NCBI GenBank assembly: GCA_963662155.1
Contig: OY759263.1
Location: 19,661,864-19,725,863 of the forward strand
Direction of reading: 5' to 3'
Length of the DNA stretch: 64,000 bases
Origin: Lamellibrachia columna
Taxonomy: Eukaryota > Annelida > Polychaeta > Sabellida > Siboglinidae
Shown: piece after piece, positions 30,802-43,627 of the stretch
How the letters are laid out: every line of letters begins with the position of its first letter
Position numbering within the stretch: the first letter of the stretch is position 1
Translations under genes and position numbers: made by a program
The notes under the pieces: model-generated
What the model saw: the letters and a program-made list of their open reading frames with translations, nothing else
What the model was told of the DNA's origin: nothing
Database searches by the model: none

Positions 30802-33581
30802 GGTAGAGAAGACAACATACACAGACACGGAGTGGCAATAATGATAACAAAGAAAGCAGAACAAACATTGCTGGAATGGAAACCTATCAGCGATAAAATT
30901 ATATATGCTAGATTCTTCTCCAGGTATGTAAAGCTATCGATCACACAAGTATATGCACCAACGAATGAAGCCAACGTCGAAGATAAAGACGATTTCTATG
31001 AACAGCTTCAGACAGTTGTGGACAGTGTTCATAAGCATGACATAATCCTAGTAATGGGGGATTTAAATGTCAAAGTTGGAGAAGAAAACGAAGGATACGA
31101 AAACATAAAAGTAAGCCATGGAGTAAGTGAAAGAAATGACAATGGAGAAAGACATGTTGACTTCTGCGGACTCAATAACCTCGTGGTAACAGTACCATTT
31201 TCCCACACAAACTGATACATAAACAGACATGGACATCTCCAGGAGAAAAGACAAAGAATCAAATAGACCATGTGTTAGTGAGCAGGCAACACTGGACATC
31301 AGTAATGGACACTAGGGCCATGAGCCGACATTGCGAGCGACCACCAATTAGTGCGATCAAAAATCAAGCTGAAACTAAAGAGAAAACAAAAGAACAAGGC
31401 GATCAGAAAGAAATTTGATATAATTAAGCTACAGTAACCAGCTATTAAAGCCCAATTCTCACTGAAGTTGCGCAAACAAATATGAAATATTACAAGACTA
31501 CGACGAAACAGACGACGAAGAAGTTGATAAACTGTGGCAAGACTTTGAGGATGCATACAAAGAAACAGCTCAAGAAGTACTGGGGTACAAAAAGAAATGG
31601 CAAAAACCACGGATCAGCAAGGAGTTGTGGGAGCTAGTAGGAGAGAAAATGACTGAAGAACAACATCGAGCAGACAAAGTCAGACAGGATTAAGCAGAAT
31701 TACATGGATAAATATAGATGTAAAGACAAAGAAGTGAAGAAAGCATGAGACAAGACAAGAGGAAGTGGGTCGACCACCTTGCCATGGAAGCAGAGGAAGC
31801 AGCACGTAATGGAAGAATGAAAGAAGTGTATGATATTACAAAAACCCTCTGTAATGACAAATGTAAGACAACAAATGCAGTGAAAGACAAATGTGGAAAT
31901 TTAATAACGGAAGATTGGCCAGAAGGAAGCTATGGAAAGAACACTTTGAGGAAATCCTTAATAGACCTATACCTGATGACCCTGTAACAGATGTGGAGAT
32001 AGATCCGATCATAAATGAAACCAGCACTGACCCAATAACAAAAGCAGAAATCAGAACAGCACTAAGGAAGATGATAAACGGAAAAGCAGGGAGCAAGGAC
32101 GAAATTACAGCAGAATTATTAAAAGCAGACATGAATACAACAGAGAAATGGCTTGTCAAATTATTCAGAACATTTTGTGAACAATAGAAAGTGCCAAAAA
32201 CGTGGAAGCAGGGACTGATCGTTAAAATACCGAAGAAAGGTGACCTTACAGAGTGCGGGAATTGGAGATGAATTACTAGTAAAGTATTCGGAAGAATACT
32301 CATTGACATAATAAGAAATGGAGCTAACAGCAAGTTGAGAGACGAACAAGCAGGTTTCAGAAGTGCGAGAGGCACAGTAGAAAAGATATTTATTTTACGA
32401 AAAATTATAGAACAGGTAGTGGAATGGAGGCAACTCTATACATCACGTTTGTGGACTTTAAAAAAGCGTTTGACTCAGTGCACCGAGAGAGTCCATGGAA
32501 AAGTATGGAGAGCTATGGAATTCCATGTAAGAGAATCCACATGGTACAGATGTTATACGAAGATAGTGAATGTGCAGTAGTAGACGAAGGTGAGGAATCT
32601 AAGTGGTTCAAGGTCAAAACTGGAGTTAAACAAGGAGATGTAATGTCTGGATTTATCTTCTTGATAGTAGTGGACTGGATAATGAGAAACACAACAGCAG
32701 GAAACAAAACAGGGATAAGATGGAACTTCACGTCAAAACTAGAGGACCTGGACTTTGCCGACGACATAGCACTCATGTCATCATGCTACACACACGTGCA
32801 AACAAAGACAAGACAACTGAATAAATTTGCAGCAAGGACAGGACTAAGAATAAATAAAAAGAAACCTCAAATATTGAGGATAAACAGCAAGTGCGAAAAC
32901 AGAATACTAATCGATGATCAAGAGCTAAAGGAAGTGGACAAATATAACTACCTGGGTGCTAACGTTATAACGTTAATAAGCAAGGAGGAAGCGGTGATGA
33001 CATTGTTAACAGAATTCGTAAAACTAAGGTATCCTTCATGAAACTAAGGCAAATATGGAGTTCAAATATATACACATTGAGATCTAAATTGAGGCTTTTT
33101 AACACACTTGTTAAACCAGTGTTGTTGTATAGAAGTTAAACATGGAAAATTAACGAAGGAGACAACAGAAAGTTATATACATTTTTTTTCAAGTGCTTAA
33201 GACGAATCCTATAAATTCGATGGCCATACGTTTGATCAAATCGAGATATTCTCGTAAAAACAAAATCGAAAGACAATCAGCACCGAGGTCAAGTTAAGAA
33301 GATGGAAGTGGGTAGGACATATCCTACAAATGGACAAGAACAGCAAACGTGAGACGGCATTGACCTGGACGCCTGAAGGTAGAAGAAAGGTTGGTCGACC
33401 AAAGACAACGTGGCGATCAACTATTGAAAATGAAAGACGCATACTGGGGTGGAGCAGCTGGAACGAGGCCAGATGTGTAGCAGCTGACAGAGTGAGCTGG
33501 AGGAGATGCACTTCGGGCTTATGGGCCACTGGGCCCGAAGAGGATAGGTGAGGTGAGGTGTTATTATTATTATTATTATTA
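30802..33581 (+). mobile_element. RTE-like non-LTR retrotransposon, inactive
   Basis: The endonuclease part (30805-31215) shows ITQVYAPTNEANVEDKDDFY and DIILVMGDLNVKVGEE. A linker with stops follows. The RT (about 31890-33040) shows AGFRSARGTVEKIF, LYITFVDFKKAFDSVHRE, VKTGVKQGDVMSGFIF and LEDLDFADDIALMSS. The C-terminus (33330-33551) shows ALTWTPEGRRKVGRPKTTWR and ending CTSGLWATGPEEDR. The 3' end is GGTGAGGTGAGGTG followed by (TTA)n at 33562-33581, the short microsatellite tail typical of RTE elements. At least four frameshifts or stops break it. The 5' end is lost in the gap. Confidence 0.9.
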
Positions 33582-33739
33582 ACAACGACTGTTCAGCTAA
33601 ACTTAAAGTAGCATCGACTTCATTTCTTTTTAAATAATTGTTTTGCATAATACTAACCAACAAACTAATAAATCGACTTTTCTTTCACCATAGCGATCAC
33701 CACTCGATCAGTTTAATTATTTACAACTAGTTGACTATA

Positions 33740-34135
33740 ATTATGAAAAAGCCTCAAAGAAGGTGGTTTATCACTATTAGAGACAAGAGGAGCTCAAATA
33801 GAAATTAAACAAAATTAAATGGTTATCCAAATATTGATAGCAGTTTTATTGTCACTTAAGGAAGAGAAAATTACTAGAGGACATGAAGTTACGTTAGTGA
33901 AAGAACAGTGTACATTGAATATCAGAAAATATTAATCCTCATAGAGAACCATAAATAAATGGAACAAATTATCTACCGATTGTGAAAATGCTAGCGGTGT
34001 CTATGTTTTAAAATAAAATTCACAAAAATCTCAGAAGGGCGGGTTAAACATAAAAGAATAATATTTGGACTTTGGATAAGGCAATTGCTTCCTTGTCCAT
34101 TTGCCATCTGAGTTTTCGCTTTGGATGGCAATGTT
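33740..34135 (+). mobile_element. 5'-truncated CR1/Rex1-like LINE 3' end
   Basis: Plus-strand remnants read LLETRGAQIEI.. and RGHEVTLVKEQCTLNIRK, matching the C-terminus of the element at 37529-39462 (RGHEVKLVKDQCRLDIRK). It ends with the same 3' UTR phrase CTTCCTTGTCCATTTGCCAT. Heavily mutated. Confidence 0.75.
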
Positions 34136-34258
34136 GTTACGTTAGTTTGACATAGATACGTACGAAGCAATACGACGCTGACAGGTACACTCCAACGTAC
34201 AGTCGCTACTGTTGCTGCCGTAATGTCGGGATACGGCCAACTTCTACATACCATCGTC

Positions 34259-34315
34259 AAACCACAAGACAAGGCGACGTCACACGACGTCATACGACGT
34301 CATACGACGTCATGC
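34259..34315. repeat. ACGACGTCAT tandem repeat, about 4 units
   Basis: (ACGACGTCAT)n with a CAC variant. It contains repeated ACGTCAT words resembling a CREB half-site, but in a simple repeat this need not be functional. Confidence 0.85.
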
Positions 34316-34884
34316 GTATCCACAGAAAAGTAAAAATGGTTGCTCAACGTTCAAACCGCCGCCGTTGACTTACTAGATAATGTTTCGTGATGAAGTGGGC
34401 GGATGCACTCAGGGTAGAGGGTAAAGGAAAAGAGAAAGACCGAGACTGAGTTAATGGGACTTTCGAGGGAGAGATTTGGCGGAACTGGGAGGGATTGAGA
34501 CGGCATTAGAACGAGATCAGTGATGGAATGAAAAAATGACAATGAAAAAACCGAGGACCGGTATAGATGCCAGCCTCACCCCGAACTTGGTTTTCTATCA
34601 ATCTCCGTCTTCTTCTAATAGCACGTTATTCCACGTGACATTAGGGCAATCAACAAAACAAAGTGGTTATGCAACAATCTGGAAGAGTAATATGATTTTA
34701 GTCTTTGATCAAGTATCTAAGCTACGACATATGCCTGCAGGAGTAATTACGTGGCTGACTTCTGTGGTGGGAGACATTTCTCTGCTGGTCCGCCTAGTGG
34801 CGCTGTAGACGCCGTAGTCTAGCTATTTTAGTGTTTCTCAATGTCGATGTCACGTCCTGTGCGAAGCATGGCCCACCAGCGAGG
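34316..34884. other. No recognised feature
   Basis: A mixed-composition stretch with only short open frames. I see nothing I can name. Confidence 0.4.
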
Positions 34885-35480
34885 TCAGTCCATGGCAGCT
34901 GCTGTCCATGTTTCAGGTTGGCTTTCGACATATTTCATGTGACGTTTCAAAACACGTGGTCTGTCTGCTGATCTGTTTCCTTCCAGCAGCTCGCAAAATA
35001 AGACTGATTTTGGTAGTATGTTATTTTCCATCCTGCATAAGTGTCCAGCCCAGCGTATTCGGCGGTGACGTAGAAAACCGATGAGTGGACGGAGGCATGT
35101 TCCAGTGAGAACGCCCCCATTTATCCAGCCGGCGAATACCTTAGATTGTTCTGAGACATCGCGGAAAGGCGCCCGAACAAGTAAGAGGCCTTCCACAGCC
35201 AAATGTTCATTTCACTGTCCAGAGAATAGTTGGCTGTGACGGCGGATCCAAGATAGGTGACGTGACCAACATTTTCCAGTGGTGTTCCATATAGTTCCTG
35301 GCTAGGCTGTGTCTCTCTGTCTCAAAATTGGTACTGATTTTGAAATCATTGCTGGCATTGGCAACCTTTGTTAGCATAACTTGGAGTGGTGTTGAGGAGA
35401 AGGTACAAACGGCTGCATCATCTACACATAGGAGCTCTATAATATTGCTTGTGCTTGTTTTCGTCTTAGCATTCACTCAG
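34885..35480 (-). mobile_element. Non-LTR retrotransposon RT fragment, deleted
   Basis: Minus-strand frames read NIIELLCVDDAAVCTFSS (a decayed F/VADDAA box C) and, further on, RHRRIRWAGHLCRMENNILP followed by ELLEGNRSADRPRVLKRHMK, the C-terminal RWAGHV.RM...LP tail of a LINE protein. The part between is shortened, and stops occur. Confidence 0.72.
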
Positions 35481-35828
35481 GGTGGTTGGTAGTCCCCGTC
35501 GTAACGAGCATTTACAATCTTATATTTATTAAAACATTACGTATTTGATATGTTGTGTTAATAAACGACACGTTTATTTTGTGCAATTGCGAATCGAACA
35601 CACTTCGTCCACAAGTTACACACAATGTGCTTACCCGGGTGTAATCGAGATAAATACTATCAACACATCCGATAAGTGAATGGATAAAATTATCAACTGT
35701 TTGTGTAAGTGCCAGCAATGTGAACATGTCTAAAAACAAAATTAACAAATATGTCTCAAAGGGAAAGGCCACACAAACAGCAGACGAAGAATCGTTTGAC
35801 ACTCGACAAGCCAATGGATGTCTTGCCC

Positions 35829-35993
35829 ACTTGTCACCTCAATTTATCACTTTGGACAGCAGTCTTGATAAAGCACGAAGTAAACTTGTCACCTCAATTT
35901 ATCACTTTGGACAGCAGTCTTGATAAAGCACGAAGTAAACTTGTCACCTCAATTTATCACTTTGGACAGCAGTCTTGATAAAGCACGAAGTAA
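35829..35993. repeat. 55-bp tandem repeat, 3 copies
   Basis: ACTTGTCACCTCAATTTATC recurs at 35829, 35884 and 35939. The copies are near identical. Confidence 0.95.
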
Positions 35994-36011
35994 ACGTTTC
36001 ACAACAGAAAT

Positions 36012-36130
36012 GCCGTAACACCTAACTGATAATAATCGTAACACCTAACTGAGAATAATCGTAGCACCTAACTGAGAATAATCGTAGCACCTAACTGAGA
36101 ATAATCGTAACACCTAACTGAGAATAATCG
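36012..36130. repeat. 23-bp tandem repeat, 5 copies
   Basis: CGTAACACCTAACTGAGAAT.. with GTAGCACC variants. Confidence 0.92.
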
Positions 36131-36225
36131 TATGTTATGCACTGGAACTGTATACCCAATTAACTGAATCTTCAGTCTTTTCAACAACGTCCCATTGGTT
36201 GATTCGGCAACTGGGATAAAGTTAA

Positions 36226-37225
36226 ATTCCACTTTGCTCAGGCGGATACGCCACAATAATATCATTGTTCACTTTGCTCAAGCGGATACGCCACAATAAT
36301 ATCATTGTTCACTTTGCTCAGGCGGATACGCCACAATAATATCATTGTTCACTTTGCTCAGGCGGATACGCCACAATAATATCAATATTTGCTCAGGCGG
36401 ATACGCCACATTAATATCATTGTTCACTTTGCTCAGGCGGATACGCCACACTAATATCATTGTTCACTTTGCTCAGGCGGATACGCCACAATAATATCAT
36501 TGTTCACTTTGCTCAGGCGGATACGCCACAATAATATCATTGTTCACTTTGCTCAGGCGGATACGCCACAATAATATCATTGTTCTCTTTGCTCAGGCGG
36601 ATACGCCACAATAATATCATTGTTCACTTGGTCAGGCGGATACGCCACAATAATATCATTGTTCACTTTGCTCAGGCGGATACGCCACAATAATATAATT
36701 GTTCACTTTGCTCAGGCGGATACGCCACAATAATATAATTGTTCACTTTGCTCAGGCGGATACGCAACAATAATATCATTGTTCACTTGGTCAGGCGGAT
36801 ACGCCACAATAATATCATTGTTCACTTTGCTCAGGCGGATACGCCACAATAATATCATTGTTCACTTTGCTCAGGCTGATACGCCACAATAATATCATTG
36901 TTCACTTTACTCAGGCGGATACGCCACAATAATATCATTGTTCATTTTGCTCAGGCGGATACGCCACAATAATATCATTGTTTACTTTGCTCAGGCGGAT
37001 TCGCCACATTAATATCATTGTTCACTTTGCTCAGGCGGATACGCCACAATAATATCATTGTTTACTTTGCTCAGGCGGATTCGCCACAATAATATCATTG
37101 TTCACTTTGCTCAGGCGGATACGCCACAATAATATCATTGTTCACTTTGCTCAGGCGGATACGCCACAATAATATCAGTGTTCACTTTGCTCAGGCGGAT
37201 ACACCACAATAATTTGATTGTTCAC
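36226..37225. repeat. 40-bp minisatellite, about 25 copies
   Basis: The unit TTCACTTTGCTCAGGCGGAT continues ACGCCACAATAATATCATTG. A few copies are 2 bp short (CACTTGGTCAGG). Shared variants (ATTCGCC, TATAATTG, CACATTAATATC) are scattered in pairs, showing block duplication within the array. Confidence 0.97.
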
Positions 37226-37302
37226 GTGGACGGACAAGGACAAAGAATATGGATGTGTTTGACAGAAGGTAGGCCCTATCCTCCATCGGGTTATTGGGAT
37301 GA

Positions 37303-37530
37303 GATTATGTGACGGGACCAACAATGAGGAAATGGCAGGAAGAACGGGACAGAAACGCCTGGGTGAGTCGGGTGTTGGGCGTATCTCGAGAACCAAGTAA
37401 TGACGAAGCTGAAGGGAAACAAGAAGATGACGTCACGGAATTGGCCCGACGGAGAAGAGTTCGAATAGAGCATTTGGCGGCAATCGAAGCAAATGAACGG
37501 ACAATGATGTTCGAGGCAACAAGATTTAAC
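37303..37530 (+). CDS. Unrecognised coding-like fragment, highly charged
   Basis: An open frame of about 75 codons has a plausible protein composition: ERDRNAWVSRVLGVSREPSN, then ELARRRRVRIEHLAAIEANE, mostly charged and likely helical. It is cut at its right end by the tail of the LINE at 37529. I do not recognise the family. It could be a host exon, or ORF1-like material from another element. No clear splice acceptor. Confidence 0.35.
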
Positions 37531-39462
37531 AAGATTTAACAAGATTTGCCATCCAAGCCAAAGGCCCAGATGGCAAGTGGACAAGGAAGCCATTGGCTTA
37601 TCGAGAGTCCAACAATGTTCATCTACTTATAGCCCGCCCTCCTGAGATATGTGTCAACCTTGTTTTTAAACATATTCACGCTGCTAGCAGTTACACAATC
37701 TGTAGACAATTTGTTCCATTCATTTATTGTCCTCTGTGAGAACGAGTGCTTCCTGATGTCCAATCTACATTGATCCTTTACTAATTTTACCTCATGTCCT
37801 CTAGTTCTGCTATCCTTCTTGAGTGAGAAACACATAATTATTTCTATCAATATTTTCATACCCATTCAATATCTTAAAAACTTCAATCTGATCTCCTCTT
37901 AACCTCCTTGTCTCTAGAGTTGTTAAACCACATTCTTTCAGGCGTTCTTCATAACTAAGGTCTCTCAGTTCTGGAATCATTTTAGTTGCTCTCCTTTGTA
38001 TGCGTTCAAGCGTATCTATATCCTTCTTACGATATGGTCTCCATGCTTGTATACAGTATTCTAAATGAGGTCTAACTATTGCTTTATAAAGAGGTATAAT
38101 TAACTTTTTTCCCTTGTATGTTATGTTTCTTCTAATCAATCCAAGAATTTGATTACCCTTTGAAGCTGCAATACCACACTGCTCTGAAACTTTCATATCA
38201 GCGCTTATTGTAACTCCTAAGTCCTTTTCTTTTACAGTAGTACCCAGAACAGTATCTCCCATTTTATAGTTTACATTCAAGTTCCTATGTCCTGTATGTA
38301 GGCATTTACATTTCCCAAAATTGAACAACATCTGCCATTTCTCAGACCATTTCACTAATCTGTCTAGATCGTTTTGTAAATGTTGTTTATCACCATCAGT
38401 ATTAACCTTTCTAAACAGTTTTGTGTCATCCGCAAATTTCAGTACGTTACTTGTTATACTGTCGTCCAAGTCATTGATATAAATTAAGAATAATATAGGT
38501 CCTAATACTGATCCTTGAGGTACCCCACTCAAAACCGATTTCCAATTTGAAACTTCTCCATCTACTACAACTCGTTGTCTTCTGTCAGTCAGCCATTGTT
38601 CTATCCAGTCAGTTATGCTATCCCCGATACCATGGGCTTTTAATTTAAGTAGTAATCTTTGATGTGGCACTTTGTCAAAAGCTTTCTGAAAATCTAAGTA
38701 GATAATATCTACTGGCGATCCCACGTCTATCCACTTAGTGATTTCTTCCAAAAAACATAACATATTTGTTAAGCATGACCTCGCTTTAAGGAATCCATGT
38801 TGAGATGAATTTAATAATTTATGCTTAACGAGGAAGTCCACCATATGGTCTTTAATTAACCTTTCTAATAATTTACAAATCACTGACGTTAAACTCACTG
38901 GTCTGTAATTCTCTGACTTATTTCTCGAACCCTTTTTAAATAATGGTATGATGTTTGCTTCTTTCCATTCAAACGGAACAACTCCCTCTTTTAATGACAA
39001 GTTGAATACTCTTGCAAGTGGTATACTGATTTGTTCTACTGTTTCCATTAGTAATTAGCCAATGGCTTCCTTGTCCACTTGCCATCTGGGCCTTTGGCTT
39101 GGATGGCAAATCTTGTTAAATCTTGTTAAATTTTGGAGGAATCCCATCCACTCCCGGTGATTTGTTATCCTTCATTGCCCTTATTTTCTTAGCTACCAAT
39201 TCTGGAGTTACAACTAACGGACCTAAATAGTCAGATTTAGCCCCCTGAAATTTAGCATCAGCAACTGGTAATGAACTAATATCTTCTTTGGTAAACACTG
39301 AACTGAAGTAACCATTTAGGTCTTCCGCCATTAAAAACCCCTGTGATATTATATTTCCAGCACTGTCTTCTAGAGGTCCAACCTTGTCTTGTACGTTTTG
39401 TTTACTCCTGACATATGCATAAAAACTCTTGCTGTCATTTTTTTTTTTTTTTTTTTTTTTTT
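37529..39462 (-). mobile_element. CR1/Rex1-like LINE, 5'-truncated, nearly intact RT, with nested insertion
   Basis: Read on the minus strand. It starts at the poly-A/CA junction near 39462 with SKSFYAYVRSKQ. RT motifs follow: KDNKSPGVDGIPPK, NYRPVSLTSVICKLLERLI, DIIYLDFQKAFDKVPHQR, SGVPQGSVLGPILFLIYIND, LKFADDTKLFRKV and YCIQAWRPYRKKDIDTLERI. It ends with TRGHEVKLVKDQCRLDIRKH after one frameshift near 37830. The tail is (AAATCTTGTT)n. The only other large break is the 75-bp insertion at 39054-39128. This makes it the youngest LINE in the window. Confidence 0.93.
39054..39128 (+). mobile_element. 75-bp solo 3' end of the same LINE family, nested and inverted
   Basis: CCAATGGCTTCCTTGTCCAC through GATGGCAAATCTTGTTAAAT is the reverse complement of the host element's own 3' terminus (37529-37605), tail included. 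It splits the RT reading frame between PPK and LLMETVEQ. Removing it restores the frame. A short AATT-type target duplication flanks it. Confidence 0.88.
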
Positions 39463-39600
39463 TCAACGGACATAACACCGACAGATGCGCTAGCACACAC
39501 ACGCACACACACACACGCACGTACTCGCACGCACACGCACGTACTCGCACGCACGCATTCGCACGCACGCACGCACTCGCACACAACTTAGCACACGTAC
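39436..39600. repeat. Poly-T run and CA/CG microsatellite
   Basis: A T run of about 27 (39436-39462) marks the 5' junction of the LINE, followed by ACAC/GCAC/CTCGCAC repeats. Confidence 0.93.
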
Positions 39601-40129
39601 CATACACACTTCGACGTGAGAGACAAAACATAATTCATATTTTATTGTTAAAACTAATAAGGTACATGTGAATAAATATATGGACAGGTCGGGTAACACC
39701 CAAGTCATAGTCGTAGCAGCCATCTATGATATACTGTAAATTACCATGCAGTGTTTTACATATTGGACAAAAATGACATGTCATCTTAACATATTATGAT
39801 GTCTACATCAGTTTTAATACAAAACTGAAAACATAGTTGCAAGAACACAACATAAATAGCAACGGAATCATAGATAAATATTAACCTAACCATACACCCT
39901 CGTGTTGCTCTAGTTTTCTTGATTGCATGATACGTTTACTGGTGTTGACGGTGCAATGCTTATTAGGCATTACCCAAAAGACAGTACCTCCTCCTAAATA
40001 TGTAAAAATAAATATATTAAGCACAGAGGCAATGCAGAATGTTAGACATGAAATTAAATAAGATGACATTTACAATAAACTTAATAAAATCCCAAATGGT
40101 AATCCAAATTTAAATTATGATCTAATATA

Positions 40130-41930
40130 TAAAGAAATTTAACGGTCTAAAAATAAGCACATGCCAGGTAAATGAATAAATTTGATAAAATCTACATGGA
40201 TTACTCAGGGTTTGCTCAAGTCAATCCGGTACCGAGATAAACTTTATAAACAATTAAAATTAACTAACCCAAATTCATCTAACTATGAAACAATTAGCAT
40301 TAACCTTAAAACGTATAATGGAAGACAAACATTCGTGCAGCAAAACAAGTATATTTTTAATCATGTTTTAATTGGTTCAAAAACGATATAAGAAATACTT
40401 GGAAAACTATCAATGATTTTCTCTCTAAGACAAAAACACAAAGCAAATTTCCAACATTCTTTAAAGAAAATAAGGAACAAATAACATAAAAAAATACTGC
40501 TAATAAATTTAATATTTTTTTCACAAACAGCTCAGACTATTGCAAATGACATTAAATATGATGGCAATACAATTATAGTTATTATTTAAATAAACACATA
40601 AATACGGTATTTAAATTTTAGAATATTGATGAGGAAACTGTAAAGAAAACTATACAAAGTCTTCCTACAAAAAATAGTTGTGCATTTTATGGTATTTCTT
40701 CATAATTAATAACAAAATAATTGAACTTGGCATAATTAAATAATTAACTATATTAATAAATCAAGTGTTAAACACAGGAATTTTTCCTGATGAACTAAAA
40801 ATTGCCAAAGTAATTCCTATATTTAAGAAACATGATCCTACATTATTTAAAAATTACAGGCCCATTTCTCTACTTGCTTTGCTAAAGTAATAGAGAAAAT
40901 AATGTTTACTCAGTTATCATCATATTTCAATTATACTAAACTGTTTTTTGATAATCAGTATAGTTTTAGACCAAACAATTCAACTGAATATGCTGCACTA
41001 GAACTAGTAGATAGAATTATAATGCAAATGGATAACAATGACGTTCCAATTAACATATTTCTCGATCTCTCTAAAGCTTTTGACACAATTGACCACATAA
41101 TTTTATTAAACAAATTGAGATATTAAGGCATTGGTTATGCAGGTCTACTTCTGTTAAAAATATTTAAATAATAGGAAACATTATGTTGAAATTGAAGAAA
41201 TAAAGCCTGAAATTCTTCCAATAGCAGTTGGTGTCCCATAAGGTTCAATCCTTGGGCCATTGTTATTTATTTATTTATGAATTTAATTTCTTATGGCTAA
41301 CCTTGGATTCAAATTTAAATTGGAAAAAACATACAGAAACGATATCAAATAAATGTGAAAAAATTATTGGCAATTTAATAGGCTAAAACATGTTTTGCCT
41401 CTAGAAATAATTTTTGTTTATATAACTCATTAATGTTATCACATAATAACTATTGTATTATGGCATGGGGATACAAAGGAAACAGATTAATGAAAATTCA
41501 GAAAAAAGCTATTCACATAATAACTTTAAGCGGATATAATTCACATACTGAGACTCTTTTTAAGCAACTTAATTTGTTAAAGATAGAAGATCAATTAAAG
41601 TTACAAGAATAAAAATTTTACTTTAATTACATTAATAGAAATTTACCTGTTTATTTATTAAATAGGCAGATTACTCCAAATGTTAATATACACCTTCAGA
41701 CACTAGGAAATCTAAAAATATACATACTGCCAGAACTAAACATGAATTTGCCAAAAAATTTCTTAAATATAATTTGCCATTCATTATAAACAACACTCCT
41801 GATATAGTGAAAGAAATATGTACTCATAGCCTGCGAGGCTTTACAATTTATGCAAAAAGCTTTCTTCTGCAAACATACAAATACACATGTACACTTCCAA
41901 ACTGTTATTCATGTCACCAAAATCACCAAT
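40130..41930 (+). mobile_element. AT-rich decayed non-LTR retrotransposon (Jockey-superfamily-like RT)
   Basis: Plus-strand fragments include [52 protein letters not shown] and, after a stop, VGVP.GSILGPLLF, in RT order. A C-terminal region with IQKKAIHIITLSGYNSHT follows. Stops and frameshifts are frequent. It is far more AT-rich than the other LINEs here, so it is an unrelated family or much older. Confidence 0.82.
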
Positions 41931-42339
41931 GCTAATTGTTTATAAATGGATGGAAACTCTAATATTCAAACACATACACACACTTGATTATATTAGCAGG
42001 TATAAAAAAAACACTTACTGCCAGATAAAATGGACATGCTTATATAATTGAAATAGACATGTAATTAAAAAGGCCAATAAAATAAAAAAAATTATTTGTC
42101 ATAACTGGAGTGGCTCCTATGATAGCGACAGTATGTCTTAATGGGAGTCACTGATCCCAATTTGTTTTAACATTAAAAGGTTTTTATTTTAATTAATTAT
42201 GGTTATCTATACTGGTTTCAAATAAAGATGTTAGCGCACTAGTATTATTATATGTGTATATATTTTATTTGTGTAAATGCATATCTCTATTATTTCATTA
42301 TTCGTTATTTTATGGGGTCAAAAGTAAACTTCTTGTTCT

Positions 42340-42560
42340 TGTTCTTGTGCACTTACTTACCGTCTCCGTGCCCTGGTGTGGTACACGAGACTCGCACGGG
42401 ATCTCTCCAGTTCCTTCTGTCTTGGGCAGGCCAGCCCTGCAACCTTTAGTTCTTTGGTCTGCCCTTTTGTCTCTTCAACACGGCGCAATTTTGACCCTTG
42501 TCATTCTGAAGACATGGCCGAGCCATTTACTTCTTCTACTTTTCAGGATCATACAAAAAG
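42340..42560 (-). mobile_element. LINE C-terminal fragment
   Basis: Minus-strand frames read GHVFRMTRVKIAPC.. and, out of frame, GQTKELKVAG and PRQKELERSRASLVYHT, resembling the GHV.RM...G....WR tail of LINE proteins. Short and degraded. Confidence 0.45.
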
Positions 42561-42769
42561 TTATGTGATTATCTAGGGGTGGGGTACATGTTTGCAAGAC
42601 GCTCTAATGCTGGACGGACACGTGGACACAACTCTACGAAATAGTAGACTTCTGCAAGTATTTCTGGAACTGAATGTGTATTCTTATGCTTAAATGCTCA
42701 GACAACAGTAAATATATATTAAATAAAGACCACTGTTATACATCATGGTAGTTGATATGGTTGTAATGG

Positions 42770-43075
42770 GTATCACAGACTCATGGGAAATAAAGAAATA
42801 GCATATTATAGATTAGCACTTACAAGTTATGCACTGTTAAAGAAACAAAAACTAAAATTCGAAAGGGAAATGGATTGCGATGAAGCAATCTGGTGCCACA
42901 TAGTTATGGGGAACTAAACGTTAACAATATTATGATTAGTCTAAATTGGACTCAAATATAGCAACAGAGGACGAAAAACAACAAAACTGTATTGCTAAGC
43001 GAAGTTAGTATGGGAGAATGTGCTATAATGGGTGATTTTAACCATGCAGCGGAACTCATTAGAGAGTACAGGTGT
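42770..43075 (+). mobile_element. Endonuclease-domain fragment of the CR1/Rex1-like LINE
   Basis: KFEREMDCDEAIWCHIVMGN parallels the endonuclease segment of the element at 23686-26780 in the opposite orientation. It ends with a GDFNH-like motif (GGTGATTTTAACCATG at about 43031). Confidence 0.65.
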
Positions 43076-43620
43076 GATAACCAACAGTTAAGTATTATTT
43101 TATAATACAGGTTGTTTCTTTCTCAACATGTTTTGAAACCAATCAGAGGTTGGAGTGTTTAGTTTTGTCTTCTCAACACAAATTGAATTAATGAATTTCA
43201 TTAATATATTTATGCACAACATTTCAAATTATTACGTGGAATTTTCAAACATATTTTGAATAGCTGCCTGATTTTTTTTTTAATTGTGTCAATGCTATTA
43301 ATTTTATCCTACGACAATATTACTTCCAGACTTGTTGGCAGGTCACAAACTTGCAAGTCAAGTCTCAAGTCAATTACCTCCAAGTCTAAGTCAAGTTTTG
43401 AGCCATTTCTCTGAATTCCAAGTCAAAACAAAATGGTTGACTCTAGTCCAACTTCAGTCAGCTTGCATTACTTAAGTAAACAAAGTCTGATTACTTAATT
43501 AGCAAATCACTTGTGTTGGATCTTCCTACTCCAAGATAGTGCTAATCTAATCAACATGGAAACCATGTCTTGACTCAGTAGTAAAACAACAATTCAGACA
43601 ATCCTGAACTTTTGTTTCAC
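43076..43620. other. No gene; CAAGTC-rich stretch
   Basis: AAGTCAAGT-type words cluster at 43350-43450. Nothing else recognised. Confidence 0.5.
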
Positions 43621-43627
43621 TTTGTTA

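Noticed and set aside
36226..37225. CRISPR array
   Set aside because: Regular 40-bp units have no unique spacers and the genome is clearly animal; it is a minisatellite, as are the 47-, 49- and 32-bp arrays.
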